Below, piece after piece: positions 23,401-34,165 of a DNA stretch of 64,000 bases. This stretch comes from Amborella trichopoda. Its lineage: Eukaryota > Streptophyta > Magnoliopsida > Amborellales > Amborellaceae. Location: positions 353,840-417,839 of the forward strand of contig NW_006497648.1 in the NCBI RefSeq assembly GCF_000471905.2. Direction: 5' to 3'. The notes under the pieces were generated by a model. The model searched no databases. It worked only from the letters and a program-made list of their open reading frames with translations, and was not told the DNA's origin. Position 1 is the first letter of the stretch. Each line of letters opens with the position of its first letter. The position numbers and the translations under genes were made by a program.

Positions 23401-26400
23401 ACTGCCTGCAAAATAAACGGAAACCAAGATCAAGAAATAGCTAAAGCTATCATCTGTGGATTTACTGGATGGTTAAGAGGATGGTGGGACTACCACATGG
23501 ACGAAAATACAAAAAATGAAATTTTAGGTGCCACTAAGCAATGGGCAGTCAAAAATGAATTTGGTCAGGATATAATAAATAATGAAAGTGATGCTGTTAA
23601 TACTCTTATATATACAATTACACTCCACTTTGTAGGGAGTACTGCTTTGCTTGACGCTAGGTCTGAAGACCTACTCTCTAATTTGAGATGCCCGACAGTA
23701 TCTCATTACAAGTGGTATAAAGATGTGTTTTTCTCTAGACTCCTTTCTAGAGAAGACAGTAAGTCAGACCATTGGAAAGAAAAAATTATTGCAAGTCTGC
23801 CTCATCTTTTTGCTGAGAAAGTCAAGACGCGGCTCAAAAATAAACATAGTGGAATTATTCCATATTCTTTATACACTCTAGGGGAATTATCTGCGGAAAT
23901 ATGTGCAGAAGGCCTTGCTCTCTGTACAGATCTGAAATTAAAAAGACAGCTAGAAAAACAAAGGATGACTGGAAGAAAAGAATTAGGAGACTTATGTGAA
24001 CAATTTGGGTCTAATACCCTACCTTCTTCCAAAGATCCTGGCAAGAAAAGGTCTAAAAATAAAAAATATATCAATAGGACAGGACTTAATAAAACCTCTA
24101 TCAAAGATAAACTTCTAAAAAATTTTCCCCTAAAAATGCCTCTTTTAGAAATAAGGGAAAAAGGAGAATTCCAGTTTGTTATAACTATGGCAAAGTAGGA
24201 CATTATAAAAATAAATGTAGAGTTAAGAAAAAGATAAAAACTAGATATTAATATTAAAGAGCAATTGTTGATATATTACAAATTAATGAAGAATCTTCTG
24301 AAAGTTCTTCCGATTCTGATATGAAAATGCTAACAGGAGAAATCAGGGATGAAGAATTAATCTTTAGTCGTTCAGACTTTGATTATAATAATGATAATCC
24401 TGAAACTACATGCTTTTGTAATACCCTTGCTAAAGAAGAGAATCTGATTATAGACTTAATTGATAAAATAACTGATCCTGAAACTAAGCGAGAAGCTTTA
24501 GTCCAATACATACATATAGCTAAGACAAATAATAAATCTTCTACTTCTCTCGTACATACCAGAGAAGACTATAGTTTTGCTGATATCCTCAGAAGAGTAG
24601 AAAATAAAAAGGAATATAATAAAGAGCCTTCTCTTTCTGAACTAAGACATGAGATAAATGAGGTTTGTAATGAATTAATAAGTTTAAAAAATAGAGTACA
24701 GATTATAGAATTAGTTTCTAACCCCTTAGAAGATAACCCTATTAATGAACCCACTAATGATGAAATAGAATTTAATGATATTATAAAAAATTATAAAAAT
24801 CTTCTGCCCCCCCCGAAAAGAAAATACTATAAACACACGCTAGGCGTTGGCATTGATGAGGCCATCCAAAAATGCCAGCTTATCTGACCATTCTGTTGTT
24901 TGTTAAGAAAAAAGACTGTGATCAATCAGTCATTGCATAACACCTCTGCAAGCATAGAAAAGAGAAAGGAGGTAGAAGGAGAAAGCAAAGGTCACTCCTT
25001 AGCAGTCATAGAAGAGAGGGGGAGAAGCGGGAATAAGGAACAAGGTAGGAAATCTCTAAAATTTGAGGGGAGTTTTTCTTTTATAGGAATCCACAATTAT
25101 TATTTTAATGTTTCTTCAGAATATGGGAAGGGGTGACTGGCTGGATGACCAATGAGTTGGCATTTTGGTTGGTCATATCAACGTCTTCGGTGATTCCAGC
25201 AATTGCCTATGTATATGCACACAAAAGGAGACACACACACACACATACACGTGCACACACACATTATGCTCACTATCACAACAAAATAACGAGCATTGCT
25301 GAGTGAAATCAAAATTCAAATATTATGACATAGGTGTCCTACTGCACAAAAATTGCAAGAATTCATTGCATAAAAAATCTGGCAAGTACAGGCAGAGAAT
25401 CCAACAATGCAGCATAGTTCCAAGTAAGAACTCATAAGTATTTAATCATGGTGGTACCAGTAAGTAGTAGGGTTTAGGAACATGGAGTTTGAGCTGCATC
25501 CCTCTTCTCTATGTTTTATGGTTTACATGATGAAAAGCCTAATAATAAAATAAGGACAAGTATACAAAGAGACCATTTACTTTTAGTACAAGGAGGTCAC
25601 TCACAATGACTTTTGCCTGTCAAATTTAAATAAGATGATTGCAAGTGTGTCATTGACTAAACTTAAAGTTCAAAAAAAAAAAATCTTGAACTTTGTAACA
25701 TACATCAAGCTAACCAATTTGACATCTAATGGCTAGGAGTGATTGTGACCACCTTGTAATAATGATAAATGGTCTCATAGTATACAATCCCATAAAATAA
25801 AAGAGGATTGTAACTTCTTTCTATTTGTATTCAACATTTTCTTTGTGGGGTATTTACCATTTTAGAGATTCTTTTAGCACACATTTGTTGTGCGGGAAAG
25901 TAGTCTTTAGGAGAGAATTTTCCCTTTGGACCATAGCTTACCCATTTTTATTTCATGGGAAAGAGTTGAACTTTATACGACTTGGGAAACTGCTACAGTG
26001 TGCCGAAAACTCCCCTCTAGTTTATTTTCATGAGAAAGTACTTTTGTACTTAATTCGTTATGACAGCACTTGCCCATGTGACGAAGCTTTCATATGGGAA
26101 AGCTCTCTCTGGAGAGAGCTTTCCAATCGAACAAGCTTGTTCTTATCGTGAACATCTCCTCCTCTATTTGTGTAGTTGCTTTTGCGAGTTGATTTAACAA
26201 TTTGATGTGTTTTTGATCCTGTCGTTATGTATGAACATTCCCCTTCTTCATTTGGGTTCCCCCCTTCTTTTATTTATTTTTAATTTTATTCTTTATGTTT
26301 GTTTGGAGAGGGAAGTTTGGTGTAAATGGTGGGATTTGTTTTATTTGATGCAGGCATTGGATAGAGTAGAGGAGGAAGTTAATGTGTTGGATGAGTGTTG

Positions 26401-29400
26401 TGACAAGTAAGGACATTTTCTCTTAGCATTTCTCATTTGTACCATTGTTCTGTGTGTGGACTCTTTCCATGTTTCAAGTGAATTTTGCATCCTGTCATGG
26501 TTAATTATATTGTAAACAAGTTGATTATGGCAATTGGGGAGTTCCTTCTCTCTCCACTGTCTCATACTTGGGGTTACGTATCTCGTTAGAAAGTATGCAG
26601 CCTGGAATTTTACCCTACTTAAATATATGAACTTATCATGCATTTACCTTATTGGCCACTGGGTCAATAATATTCTGTTTTTCTATGAAAAGTGAAAAAA
26701 GGTGTTTGGAAATGTATAATGCATTATTATTTGAGTGCTAAATTGGCTTCTGTTTGTGCAGGATAGCCAAAGCATTGAACAGCTGCAATGCAACTACAGG
26801 TGACATAATTAGTACAACAGAGAGGCTCAAACAGGAGCATGAAAATACCACACAACGTCAAGAGATTATATCATGTTTTCTTCGAGATTATCAATTATCT
26901 AGCGAAGAGGTTGCCATTACTCAGTCCCCCATTGCAAATTTTGTCTATTTAAATCAAATTTTTTGTAGTTGGCCCATGGATGTCTTGGACTTTCGGTTTT
27001 CAGTTCTGGAAGTTCTTAAAAAAACTGTTGTTATTGTAATTTCCAACCTGATGGTGGTGACCATGAATTTAGGTCAATGCATTGAGAGAGGAAGACTTGA
27101 ATGAGAACTTTTTCAAGGCACTGGCTCATGTTCAAGAAATCCATGCCAATTGCAAAATGTTGCTTCGGACCCATCACCAGGTAGTTCCTTTTTATTCCCT
27201 TAGATGATGGTTATTACATTATTCTGAAGAACTCAATGGGATGATGTTTGCAAAACATGTTTATCTCTAGATTTCATTTCTTCCTTTGTAGATGACATAT
27301 TTGTAATGTGTTTTCTTGGCATGATTTGAGAAAAACATTTGTATATCCAGTGACTGAACCATGGAAATTTCAAATTTATGTTTGTGTAGCCTCTAGGACT
27401 CTTCTGTGTAGCTGAAGTGATGATTAATGCCTTTTCTGTGTGAGTTGATATTTATCACACTAATGCAAGTTGTAATTGGACCTTTCTGGACAATATACTG
27501 GTACAAGCCCTTGATGTACTTGGTTAATTTCCCCTTTTTTCTTGCTAGTTTCAATAGAGTATCGCAACATACATCAACTTGCACCCAGAGTGCAGAATCC
27601 TGCTTCTAACACAGGTTGATTAATCAAAAAATAAAAAACAGAATGCTAAAAAAGAAGTCGGTTGGCAAAAATTAAACCTAGAATACCTGTATAATTATTG
27701 CTAATTACATTTCAAAACAAATTATTGCTAATTTCATTGGAATAACACTTTGACGAAGAGAGATGGTTTCCTCAATGGGGCATTGGCTTAGAAGGATTAT
27801 GATGAAGGTAATGGAATGAGTTCAGAGTTGAGAGTGTTTTGAGGCTTCTAAGATTAGATGATTTTGCTGATAGGCTAGCAATAATGATCGTAGATTTGAA
27901 TGCCTTTGTATTTGTTTTAGAAAATGTACTTGTATTTTTTAAAGTCTTTTCTGGTTTTTTGTTTTATTACTGGTCATAAAATCGTTTTGTGTATTGAAAA
28001 TAATGTTCTCTCTCTTTGTAGAGTAAATTCGTGAACTCTACCCTTCTTGAGTAAATAACCTCCAGGATCTTTTCTTGTTAGATAATTCTTTGGTTATAAT
28101 GTCAATATTGGTTCTCCCATGGATTTTGATATTCACATCAAATTTTGTATTTCCAGCGTGCAGGTTTGGAACTTATGGATATGATGTCTGTTTATCAAGA
28201 CGGAGCTTATGAGCGCTTGTGCAGGTGAAATGAATGTAGTTCTAAAGTAAGCCTTAGGTGATTGGTTTTTTCCCCTAGGTGCCCTATAATGAAAGCAGCT
28301 ATCAAACATTTATAATTCAAAATTCCTTTTTTTTTTTTTGGTTGGTTACTTTGAGGTAAGTTTCTACGGCAGTTTTATGGGTATTCTAGGGATATGCTTT
28401 GTTGTAGGTTTTCCAGTTCTTGAGTGTGTTCTTAGCAAGGGGATGGCCATGCACAAACACATGTTAGACTATCATGCTATTTATTAATGATCTTTATGTT
28501 CTTATTACCAGTACATTCTTTCTGTTCTTATCAAAATGCATTAATACATTGTTAGTAGAGGTACACCTGATTATGTGGAAATGCAATTTTTATATCCTTT
28601 GTGTTGCTTGGTAGAAGGGTGGGTTCCTCATCCCATGGTATATATGAAAGGATCTCCTGTGGGATAGTTATGGAGAACATAGGTGATGAACGGCACCAGT
28701 TTTTAGAAGGGACCATGGCACATGAGCTTGCATCCTCAGGGTTCATCAAATGGGAAACCGTTTATGTCTTTAATAGTCAAAATTGATAATACTTTTAAAT
28801 CTGATGTGAATTTTTTTAAAATTCTTGCTATATTTACACTTTGCCATGGATTCTCAAGATCTTGAACTTCTTTATTATCCTAGAGCATTCGAATATTTCT
28901 TATCCATTTGGATGAATAATAAAATATAATATAGAGATTATTCACATCATTTTGGTGGTATCTGTAGCACAAAATTGCTTCTTGTTGCCTATATGTAAAT
29001 TGTTTTCTATCTTAAGCTCTTTACTTAATGCTATACATTGCTCTAGTTTGATTGATTTTCATTAATTCACTTTGATTGTTTTCATAATCTTTGTTATTGG
29101 GAAAATTTATGTGCTTATCCTTTGCCCTTCACTTTTGTGTATTGTTGTTTTTTAATTGTTTACATTCTCTATTGCCAAAGTCTATGTCTAATGAAGTAGG
29201 GTCCTATGTTATCTAGCCAAACATTTCATAATGAATATATTGAGTATTGCTCATAGAATTCATATTAATTTAAAATTTTTCTACTTATTTCTTAATGCGA
29301 TTTTGTTGCTGTAAATGCGGCTGTATGCAATTTTCTTCATAAATACAGATGGGTACAGGCTGAGTGTAGAAGATTGGGTGATAACGATAATCCGGAAGTA

Positions 29401-32400
29401 AGTGAGCTTTTGAAGACTGCTGTTCGCTGCCTGAAGGAGAGGCCTGTTCTTTTTAAGTACTGCGCAGAAGAGGTATGCTTGTATAGACACTGCAAAGTCA
29501 CCATCCAATAGTGGTAAAAATAATGTCTGAAAAGGAAATGTTGAGCTTTGAGTAGTTTAAAAGGTTGAATATTAACATGCCTTCAGGTGGCAAACATGAG
29601 GCATAATGCATTATTCAGGAGATTCATAAGTGCTCTTACACGTGGGGGACCAGGAGGCCTTCCTCGACCTATTGAAGTGCATGCTCATGATCCTTTGCGT
29701 TATGTTGGTGATATGTTGGGATGGCTACATCAGGTCAGCATACTTACCTTTTTTATATTAAATGGATTGTATTCCTCACATACACCATATTCTTATGGAC
29801 CATGGAAAACTGTACAAGTGTTTATCGACACTGATCGCACTGGCAGATGGTTGGAGCTAAGCTCCTGCCTGCACGAATTTCCCCTTGGGGCCACACCCCA
29901 GTTGGAGATTAACTCCTGCTGGGGCGAATTTCCCCTTGGGGCTACATCCCAGTTAAGATACAACGATCTGTCATGAAGATGGACAGTTTGTGTAGCCTTA
30001 GACTATTGTTTTGTATACTCTATTGGACTAGGTATATTTTCCATTCTTAATTATGGGGCACTGACTTGCATTTCTTTTTCTTTTTGAGAAGGCTTTGGCA
30101 TCTGAAAGAGAACTTGTACTTGTACTGTTTGATCCGGATGCAATAGTTGATACAGGACCAACTGCTCGGCGGTTCACCAAGGTCATGGATATTGATTTGA
30201 TGAAAGGAGATTCTGACTTAAGATTTGTTCTTGATAGAGTATTTGAAGGAGTGTGCCGCCCATTTAAAGTGAGAGTTGAACAAGTTTTGCAATCTCAACC
30301 CAGCCTTCTTTTGTCATATAAACTCACTAACATGCTAGAGTTCTACAGTTACACCGTAAGTAGTTCATATATGTTTGTGCTTGGGTTCAGTATGTTATAT
30401 AATCCATTAGTATGCTACAATTTGATGGACTATGGAAAGCCACAGTCCGTTGGGCATCACTGCCCATTGAAAATAATGGATGGTAGATGGAGACAGTTGC
30501 ACCACCAAAGGCATGCCCCCCATGATGGGTTCCACCCTCCCTCCGCTGTCCATGAGATGATTGGGCGGTGATGATTCCAATGGACCGAGGTTTCCAGAAC
30601 TCTATTGGTTTATACTATGTTTCCATATACTCCTTGTGGTTAACCATTGAGATGTTGCAAGTTTCTTATCTCTCTCGCTTCTTCATTTCAATAGTTTGCA
30701 GACTTGCTAGGGAGAGAGACAGCCCTTTGTAATACGCTTTGGCATCTCAAGGATGCAGCTAAGCAGACTTTCTTTGACATTCTGAAAACACGAGGGGACA
30801 AGCTCTTGAGATATCCTACCCTCGTACCAGTTGATCTATCCCCTCCGCCTACTGTAAGAGAAGGAGTTTCAGTTTTGCTTGAATTGATTGATACAGATAA
30901 CAGCATGATGGTATCTGCTTCAGGAAAGAAGCCCAACTTCGAGCCAGTCATATCTGCTTTATTGGACCCTATCGTTCAGGTATGCGTACATTTCTCCTTT
31001 TCTTTAGTGATTGTTTCCTGATGCTTTTGGCACGGTGAAGCTCAGTAATGGTGCGTTCCATTTGAATTGATTTCTTATTTGTTTTCCATACGCTCTTTGG
31101 AAATTCAAATTCAGTTCTATGTTAAAAAGATCATAGATTTTTACCACACACATGTTTATATCATAAACTTTGGTACTTGTCCAAAAGAAATGTTTTAGAA
31201 ACAAAAGGTGATGCTTAGATTTCTGAATTCTGAATTTGAACTTTGGGTTTGATGCTTATGACGTCATTGCAGATAATGGACAATCTTAACTGCTTTTATT
31301 GGGTTTGGCTATTGGATGTTTTTTCTGTAGGAGTGACTATGTTATAGGTTTCTTTTTAGGAGAATGTGTCTGTGGAAAATTGGGGATATCAGTTACCAAT
31401 CTCATGTAATAGATTATTGGCGACGAAGTTCCAGTTTTTGCAGTTATAAATGATTGAACTGTTTTTTTATGTATCTGGTTTTAAGTCATTATATCAGAAT
31501 ATTTATTGATGGAGACCATTTAGTTTTCACAGGATATTTGTGCATTTGATACCTTGGTATGGATTCCTTTTCTCGTCGACGCATTCCATGGCATAAGTTG
31601 TAAATAATCTTAAAACTTGGATATCAATGCATTGTGATTCAAGCTAATATTGGATATTCCTCTGATGGAGTTCAGCAATTAAGTGAAGTGAATTATTGAA
31701 TAGCAATGTGGGGGCTTAGAACTTTCAGTCTGTGACTGTTCAGTTTGCATGTCTGTATTTTATTAACCTGAATTATGGAAAGTGGGTTGAGTATTATAGT
31801 CTTCTTTGAAGCCTTCTTTTTGATTGGAGCATTGAAATGCATGATAATTCAATTTTTTCTCTCTTTTTATGTGCTAGGTTTTCTATCATGGTTTTTTTCA
31901 TTTTCCACCATGTGATGACCCATTCTTTGGTTTTGTAACTGTGAACTGCATAGATACTGGCACATAAAGTAGTCTCATAGTGCAGTTTATGCTTGCTATT
32001 TCCTGATTTTTTTCTGTCAATCCATTTTACCGTTAATGTTGTAGATGTGTGAGCAAGCTGCGGAGTCTCATAAATCCAGAGGTGCTATTCAGTCATCTAG
32101 GAGACATAGAATGAGTTCTGATTCAAGTCATCTTACTAAATCTCCTTCATCGGTCGATGCACTCTTGGGAAACAATAAGTCAGTACCATCTTCCCAGGTC
32201 AGTACCTGTTCATCTCTGTCTTGTTTAGTTCCTTGTATTCTTTGGTACAATCATTTGCTTTTCACAAGCAGAATCATGTGTTTAGTTCCTTGTATTCTTT
32301 GGTACAATCATTTGCTTTTCACAAGCAGAATCATGTTGGTGCAGAGTGGCTGCCTCTTGAATTTGTGATTCTTTATGTTAGTAATTATTGGCCCTCTATC

Positions 32401-33129
32401 TAACTTGGACACGCTTTTCAATGGTTCTTGATATGTGTTGACATACCAAGGACACAATGTGCCTAATCCTTTAGAAAGTCAGACTCTTCTGCTTACCTTC
32501 TTTTATTTTCGTTTTCTTTTTGTGGAAATGTTGGAAGTATTTACACCCCCCCCCCCCTCCTCCCCCCCCCAACCCTCATTTTTTGATTCTCTATATATTG
32601 TCAGCAGATACGAAACACAGAAGGCCCATCCAAGATTTTCCTCATCAATTGTTTGTCAGCTATTCAACAACCTTTGCTAGGACTTGATGTTGCTGCAAAG
32701 TATGTGAGCAACCTTAAAGACATGATCAAGGTCAACATCAATGCACTAGTCGATAAAGAGGTCAATTTTATTCTTGAGAGATGTGGTTTGTTAGATAAGA
32801 TGGCCTATATAAGAGACTCAAATACAATGGAAGGCAAAGAAGACATTGTGATCTTGGCTGAAGTCGAAGGAATGGAGCCAACTGTGATATCCGAATGTTT
32901 GAGAGCTTTCTTCATGCTCTTGACCAGTAGTGAAGGATCTCTTCCTGAGTTTGAGCAGATGCAGGTCCCTCAACTGAGAACAGAAGCATGTGTGCTTGTA
33001 GCAAGGGCTTTATCAGAAGCATATGAACTCATATACAATGCGATTACGGATCCTAAGAACCAGTATCCTGATCCAAAGTCCATGCTGAGGCACCCACCTG
33101 ATCGAATAAAGACCATTTTAGGAATTTGA
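17261..33129 (+). CDS. COG6: Conserved oligomeric Golgi complex subunit 6 (whole coding span, 11 exons)
   Basis: COG6 is a lobe B subunit of the eight-protein COG complex, a peripheral Golgi tether for retrograde intra-Golgi vesicles that maintains glycosylation enzymes. Coding exons: 17261-17476, 26354-26406, 26762-26909, 27073-27180, 28157-28224, 29349-29472, 29587-29733, 30092-30355, 30695-30979, 32045-32197, 32608-33129. They total 2088 nt, or 695 residues plus stop, against about 680 in Arabidopsis as I recall it. All introns are GT-AG and every junction keeps frame. Recognised blocks are [17 protein letters not shown] (N-terminus), [20 protein letters not shown] (coiled coil), [54 protein letters not shown], and the C-terminal [20 protein letters not shown]. 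No membrane segment or signal peptide is expected or seen. The start is supported by family conservation from the second residue onward. The copy looks intact. Confidence 0.96.
20940..21347 (+). mobile_element. RTE-type LINE 3' fragment
   Basis: The stretch contains GGTCATGCCGGTCCTAAG, the worn C-terminal RT-region phrase [12 protein letters not shown] (about 21250-21285), and the diagnostic tail CGACTCCAAATAGTTGGGAT followed by GAT repeats. Frames are broken and it is 5'-truncated. It lies in COG6 intron 1 in the same orientation as the gene. Confidence 0.72.
22205..23015 (-). mobile_element. Deleted hAT element with BED zinc-finger remnant
   Basis: The minus strand from about 23015 down to 22710 reads [20 protein letters not shown], then [19 protein letters not shown] and a long acidic tail ([16 protein letters not shown]). 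The first phrase matches the end of the BED zinc finger in plant hAT transposases; the usual Cys after TP is Arg here, and the upstream Cys residues are missing because another element abuts. The left edge at 22205 has CAATGTTTCAAAAGGCACTA followed by GGCGGC repeats, a common hAT-type terminus in plants. No catalytic core remains, so this is an internally deleted derivative. The matching opposite terminus was not found. Confidence 0.6.
22290..22475. repeat. AT-rich tandem repeat in hAT derivative
   Basis: The phrase AATCCATAAGACCATAATCC alternates with ATAAGAATTTTGATAATCC, giving a unit of about 34-37 bp. About four units are present, one interrupted by a short unrelated insert near 22418-22445. 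Confidence 0.75.
23050..24887 (+). pseudogene. Caulimovirid-like/retroelement polyprotein fragment (capsid region), broken
   Basis: An open stretch of 361 codons (23113-24198) carries blocks I associate with the capsid region of plant 'enzymatic polyproteins' related to endogenous pararetroviruses: [30 protein letters not shown] and [21 protein letters not shown] zinc-knuckle-like motif follows at about 24171-24225 in another frame, with the second Cys replaced by Tyr, so a frameshift lies between them. Stops come next, then a 188-codon stretch (24321-24887) with the family's [17 protein letters not shown] region and a coiled-coil segment. Protease, reverse transcriptase and RNase H are absent. 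The piece sits in a COG6 intron and is a dead genomic copy. It could instead derive from a related LTR element; which of the two is not resolved. Confidence 0.65.
24888..26353. other. 3' end of COG6 intron 1, no gene
   Basis: It contains an AC-rich microsatellite near 25222-25265 and a 28-bp palindrome at 26097-26124, and otherwise unassigned AT-rich sequence. The frame at 25825-26151 has no recognisable domain. Confidence 0.5.
26354..26406 (+). CDS. COG6: COG6 exon 2 (residues 73-89 plus 2 nt)
   Basis: Acceptor GATGCAG, donor GTAAGG. Encodes [17 protein letters not shown] plus the first two bases of a Lys codon. Confidence 0.93.
26762..26909 (+). CDS. COG6: COG6 exon 3 (residues 90-139)
   Basis: Acceptor TTTGTGCAG, donor GTTGCC. 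It completes the split Lys and encodes the predicted coiled coil ([20 protein letters not shown]) and [12 protein letters not shown]. Confidence 0.93.
27073..27180 (+). CDS. COG6: COG6 exon 4 (residues 140-175)
   Basis: Acceptor GAATTTAG, donor GTAGTT. Encodes [20 protein letters not shown] and [13 protein letters not shown] in phase 0. Confidence 0.93.
28157..28224 (+). CDS. COG6: COG6 exon 5 (residues 176-197 plus 2 nt)
   Basis: Acceptor ATTTCCAG, donor GTGAAA. Encodes [20 protein letters not shown] then LC, ending within an Arg codon. Confidence 0.93.
29349..29472 (+). CDS. COG6: COG6 exon 6 (residues 198-239)
   Basis: Acceptor AAATACAG, donor GTATGC. It completes the split Arg and encodes [20 protein letters not shown], then [15 protein letters not shown]. 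Confidence 0.93.
29587..29733 (+). CDS. COG6: COG6 exon 7 (residues 240-288)
   Basis: Acceptor GCCTTCAG, donor GTCAGC. It carries the most conserved block of the family ([39 protein letters not shown]). Confidence 0.95.
29850..29951. repeat. 51-bp tandem duplication in COG6 intron 7
   Basis: Two adjacent 51-bp copies (29850-29900, 29901-29951) share CGAATTTCCCCTTGGGG and GTTGGAG; they differ at about eight positions. It lies in the intron between exons 7 and 8. Confidence 0.85.
30092..30355 (+). CDS. COG6: COG6 exon 8 (residues 289-376)
   Basis: Acceptor TTTGAGAAG, donor GTAAGT. Encodes [16 protein letters not shown], then [20 protein letters not shown] and [14 protein letters not shown]. 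Confidence 0.94.
30695..30979 (+). CDS. COG6: COG6 exon 9 (residues 377-471)
   Basis: Acceptor TTCAATAG, donor GTATGC. Encodes [40 protein letters not shown], and [20 protein letters not shown]. Confidence 0.94.
32045..32197 (+). CDS. COG6: COG6 exon 10 (residues 472-522)
   Basis: Acceptor ATGTTGTAG, donor GTCAGT. Encodes [13 protein letters not shown] and a Ser-rich linker ([19 protein letters not shown]) that is less conserved in the family. Confidence 0.93.
32223..32336. repeat. Exact 57-bp tandem duplication in COG6 intron 10
   Basis: Two identical 57-bp copies (32223-32279 and 32280-32336), each with GTACAATCATTTGC and CACAAGCAGAATC, start 25 bp past the exon 10 donor. Complete identity suggests a recent duplication or an assembly artefact. 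Confidence 0.95.
32608..33129 (+). CDS. COG6: COG6 exon 11 (residues 523-695, stop TGA)
   Basis: The acceptor is a tandem NAGNAG (TCAGCAG); use of the first AG would add one Gln and start at 32605. Encodes [20 protein letters not shown], then [20 protein letters not shown] and the conserved C-terminus ending RIKTILGI. Confidence 0.93.
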   Translation: MRNTEGPSKIFLINCLSAIQQPLLGLDVAAKYVSNLKDMIKVNINALVDKEVNFILERCGLLDKMAYIRDSNTMEGKEDIVILAEVEGMEPTVISECLRAFFMLLTSSEGSLPEFEQMQVPQLRTEACVLVARALSEAYELIYNAITDPKNQYPDPKSMLRHPPDRIKTILGI

Positions 33130-33489
33130 TGTTTTTTGTATGAACATTGTGGTGTGTGTGTCTGTATGAGAGATTATTTTTTGTACAATTTCGATGAAAT
33201 GAAATAACAAAATGTCCATGTCGAGAGAGAGAGAGAGAGGTTTGTGGGTTAGGGTGGAGAGAATGAGTGAAATGCGAGTAATAGTGTTGGGCTGTTTGTT
33301 AAACGTTCCTAGAAAAAGGTATGGCTTTGTTGTGTTGTTTTCAGTGCGTGCGTCAAGGGGGGGGAGAGAGAGAGAGTTGTATATGTCTATTTTTTTTATG
33401 ATTTGGATGATACACATTTATGCAGGGAAAGCTTTGTGTGACCTCAACATTTTATAAATTGCATGTGATTGCACTTTTCAGCCTTTCGA

Positions 33490-34075
33490 TCTTAATCTAC
33501 GGCTAGGAATGTTCATGTCACAATGTCATGCTAAGACATTGTTAGATTTTAACTTATTTTTTACAAAAAAAATTTGGCTGAAATTTGGGGTGGCCCATCT
33601 TCTTAGTGGGGGCCCCACAGCAAAAAAAAATTATGAAGGTAAAAAACCATTAGGTAATTTTTATCAAATGACATATGCTGTATTATTTTTAGAGAAATGA
33701 TTCTATAAGATCTTTCTCCACCCATATGTGTAGGATTGTAAAAGATCATCATTAAATTTGGTACGAATCTATAGAAAAGTCCAATCCCACATTTATGTAA
33801 TAATTTTTATAGAGATTCGTGTCAATTTTAATAGTGATTCTTTAAAGTCCTATACAGATGGGTGGAAAAGGGTCTTATAGGATCATTACTCTTATTTTTA
33901 TAATGATCATTTATGTCAGATATATAAATATTCCAAATTCCGCTGCAAATGATTTATGGAATAAAAATTAAAATAAAACACTCTAAGCCATTGGATCAAG
34001 ATCTGATGCTCCAGAGCCAACTTGTGACATTGTGACTCAAGCCATCTACTTAGATATGAAGGTTGAGATCAGGCG
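33490..34075. mobile_element. Family D dispersed repeat, copy 1, interrupted by foldback MITE
   Basis: Sequence on both sides of 33692-33891 matches 49445-49780: ACAATGTCATGCTAA, GGTAAAAAACC and, beyond the insertion, AAAACACTCTAAGCCATTGG and GACATTGTGACTCAAGCCAT. No gene is encoded; the class is unknown. Confidence 0.6.
33692..33891. mobile_element. Foldback MITE (Mutator-type), copy 2, with perfect 9-bp duplication
   Basis: A 200-bp homologue of the element at 11992. It starts GAGAAATGATTCTATAAGAT and ends ...CTTATAGGATCATTACTC. The 9-bp TTATTTTTA is repeated exactly at 33683-33691 and 33892-33900. The inner arms contain TCATTAAATTTGGTACG against GTCAATTTTAATAGTGA. Confidence 0.9.
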
Positions 34076-34165
34076 TTACATATAATATACATTTGGGTAG
34101 GGTTACATATAATATACATTTGGGTAGGGTTACGTGGAAGGTTTTCTCATTTATATATGGGTGTA

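Larger units (their letters stand above)
17477..26353 (+). other. COG6 intron 1 (8.9 kb, transposon-rich)
   Basis: Donor GTATTT, acceptor TTTGATGCAG. At 8877 bp it exceeds all the other introns combined. It contains an RTE tail (20940-21347), a deleted hAT derivative (22205-23015), a caulimovirid-like polyprotein piece (23050-24887) and an AC microsatellite (25222-25265). The 18000-20940 part holds no gene I can support; a 129-codon open frame on the minus strand at 18369-18758 matches nothing known to me. Confidence 0.9.

Noticed and set aside
24321-24887. 188-codon frame as an independent host gene
   Set aside because: It continues the polyprotein after a frameshift and holds that family's downstream blocks.
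29587-30571. Separate open frames of 129 and 158 codons
   Set aside because: They are COG6 exons 7 and 8 read through their donor sites into introns, not independent genes.
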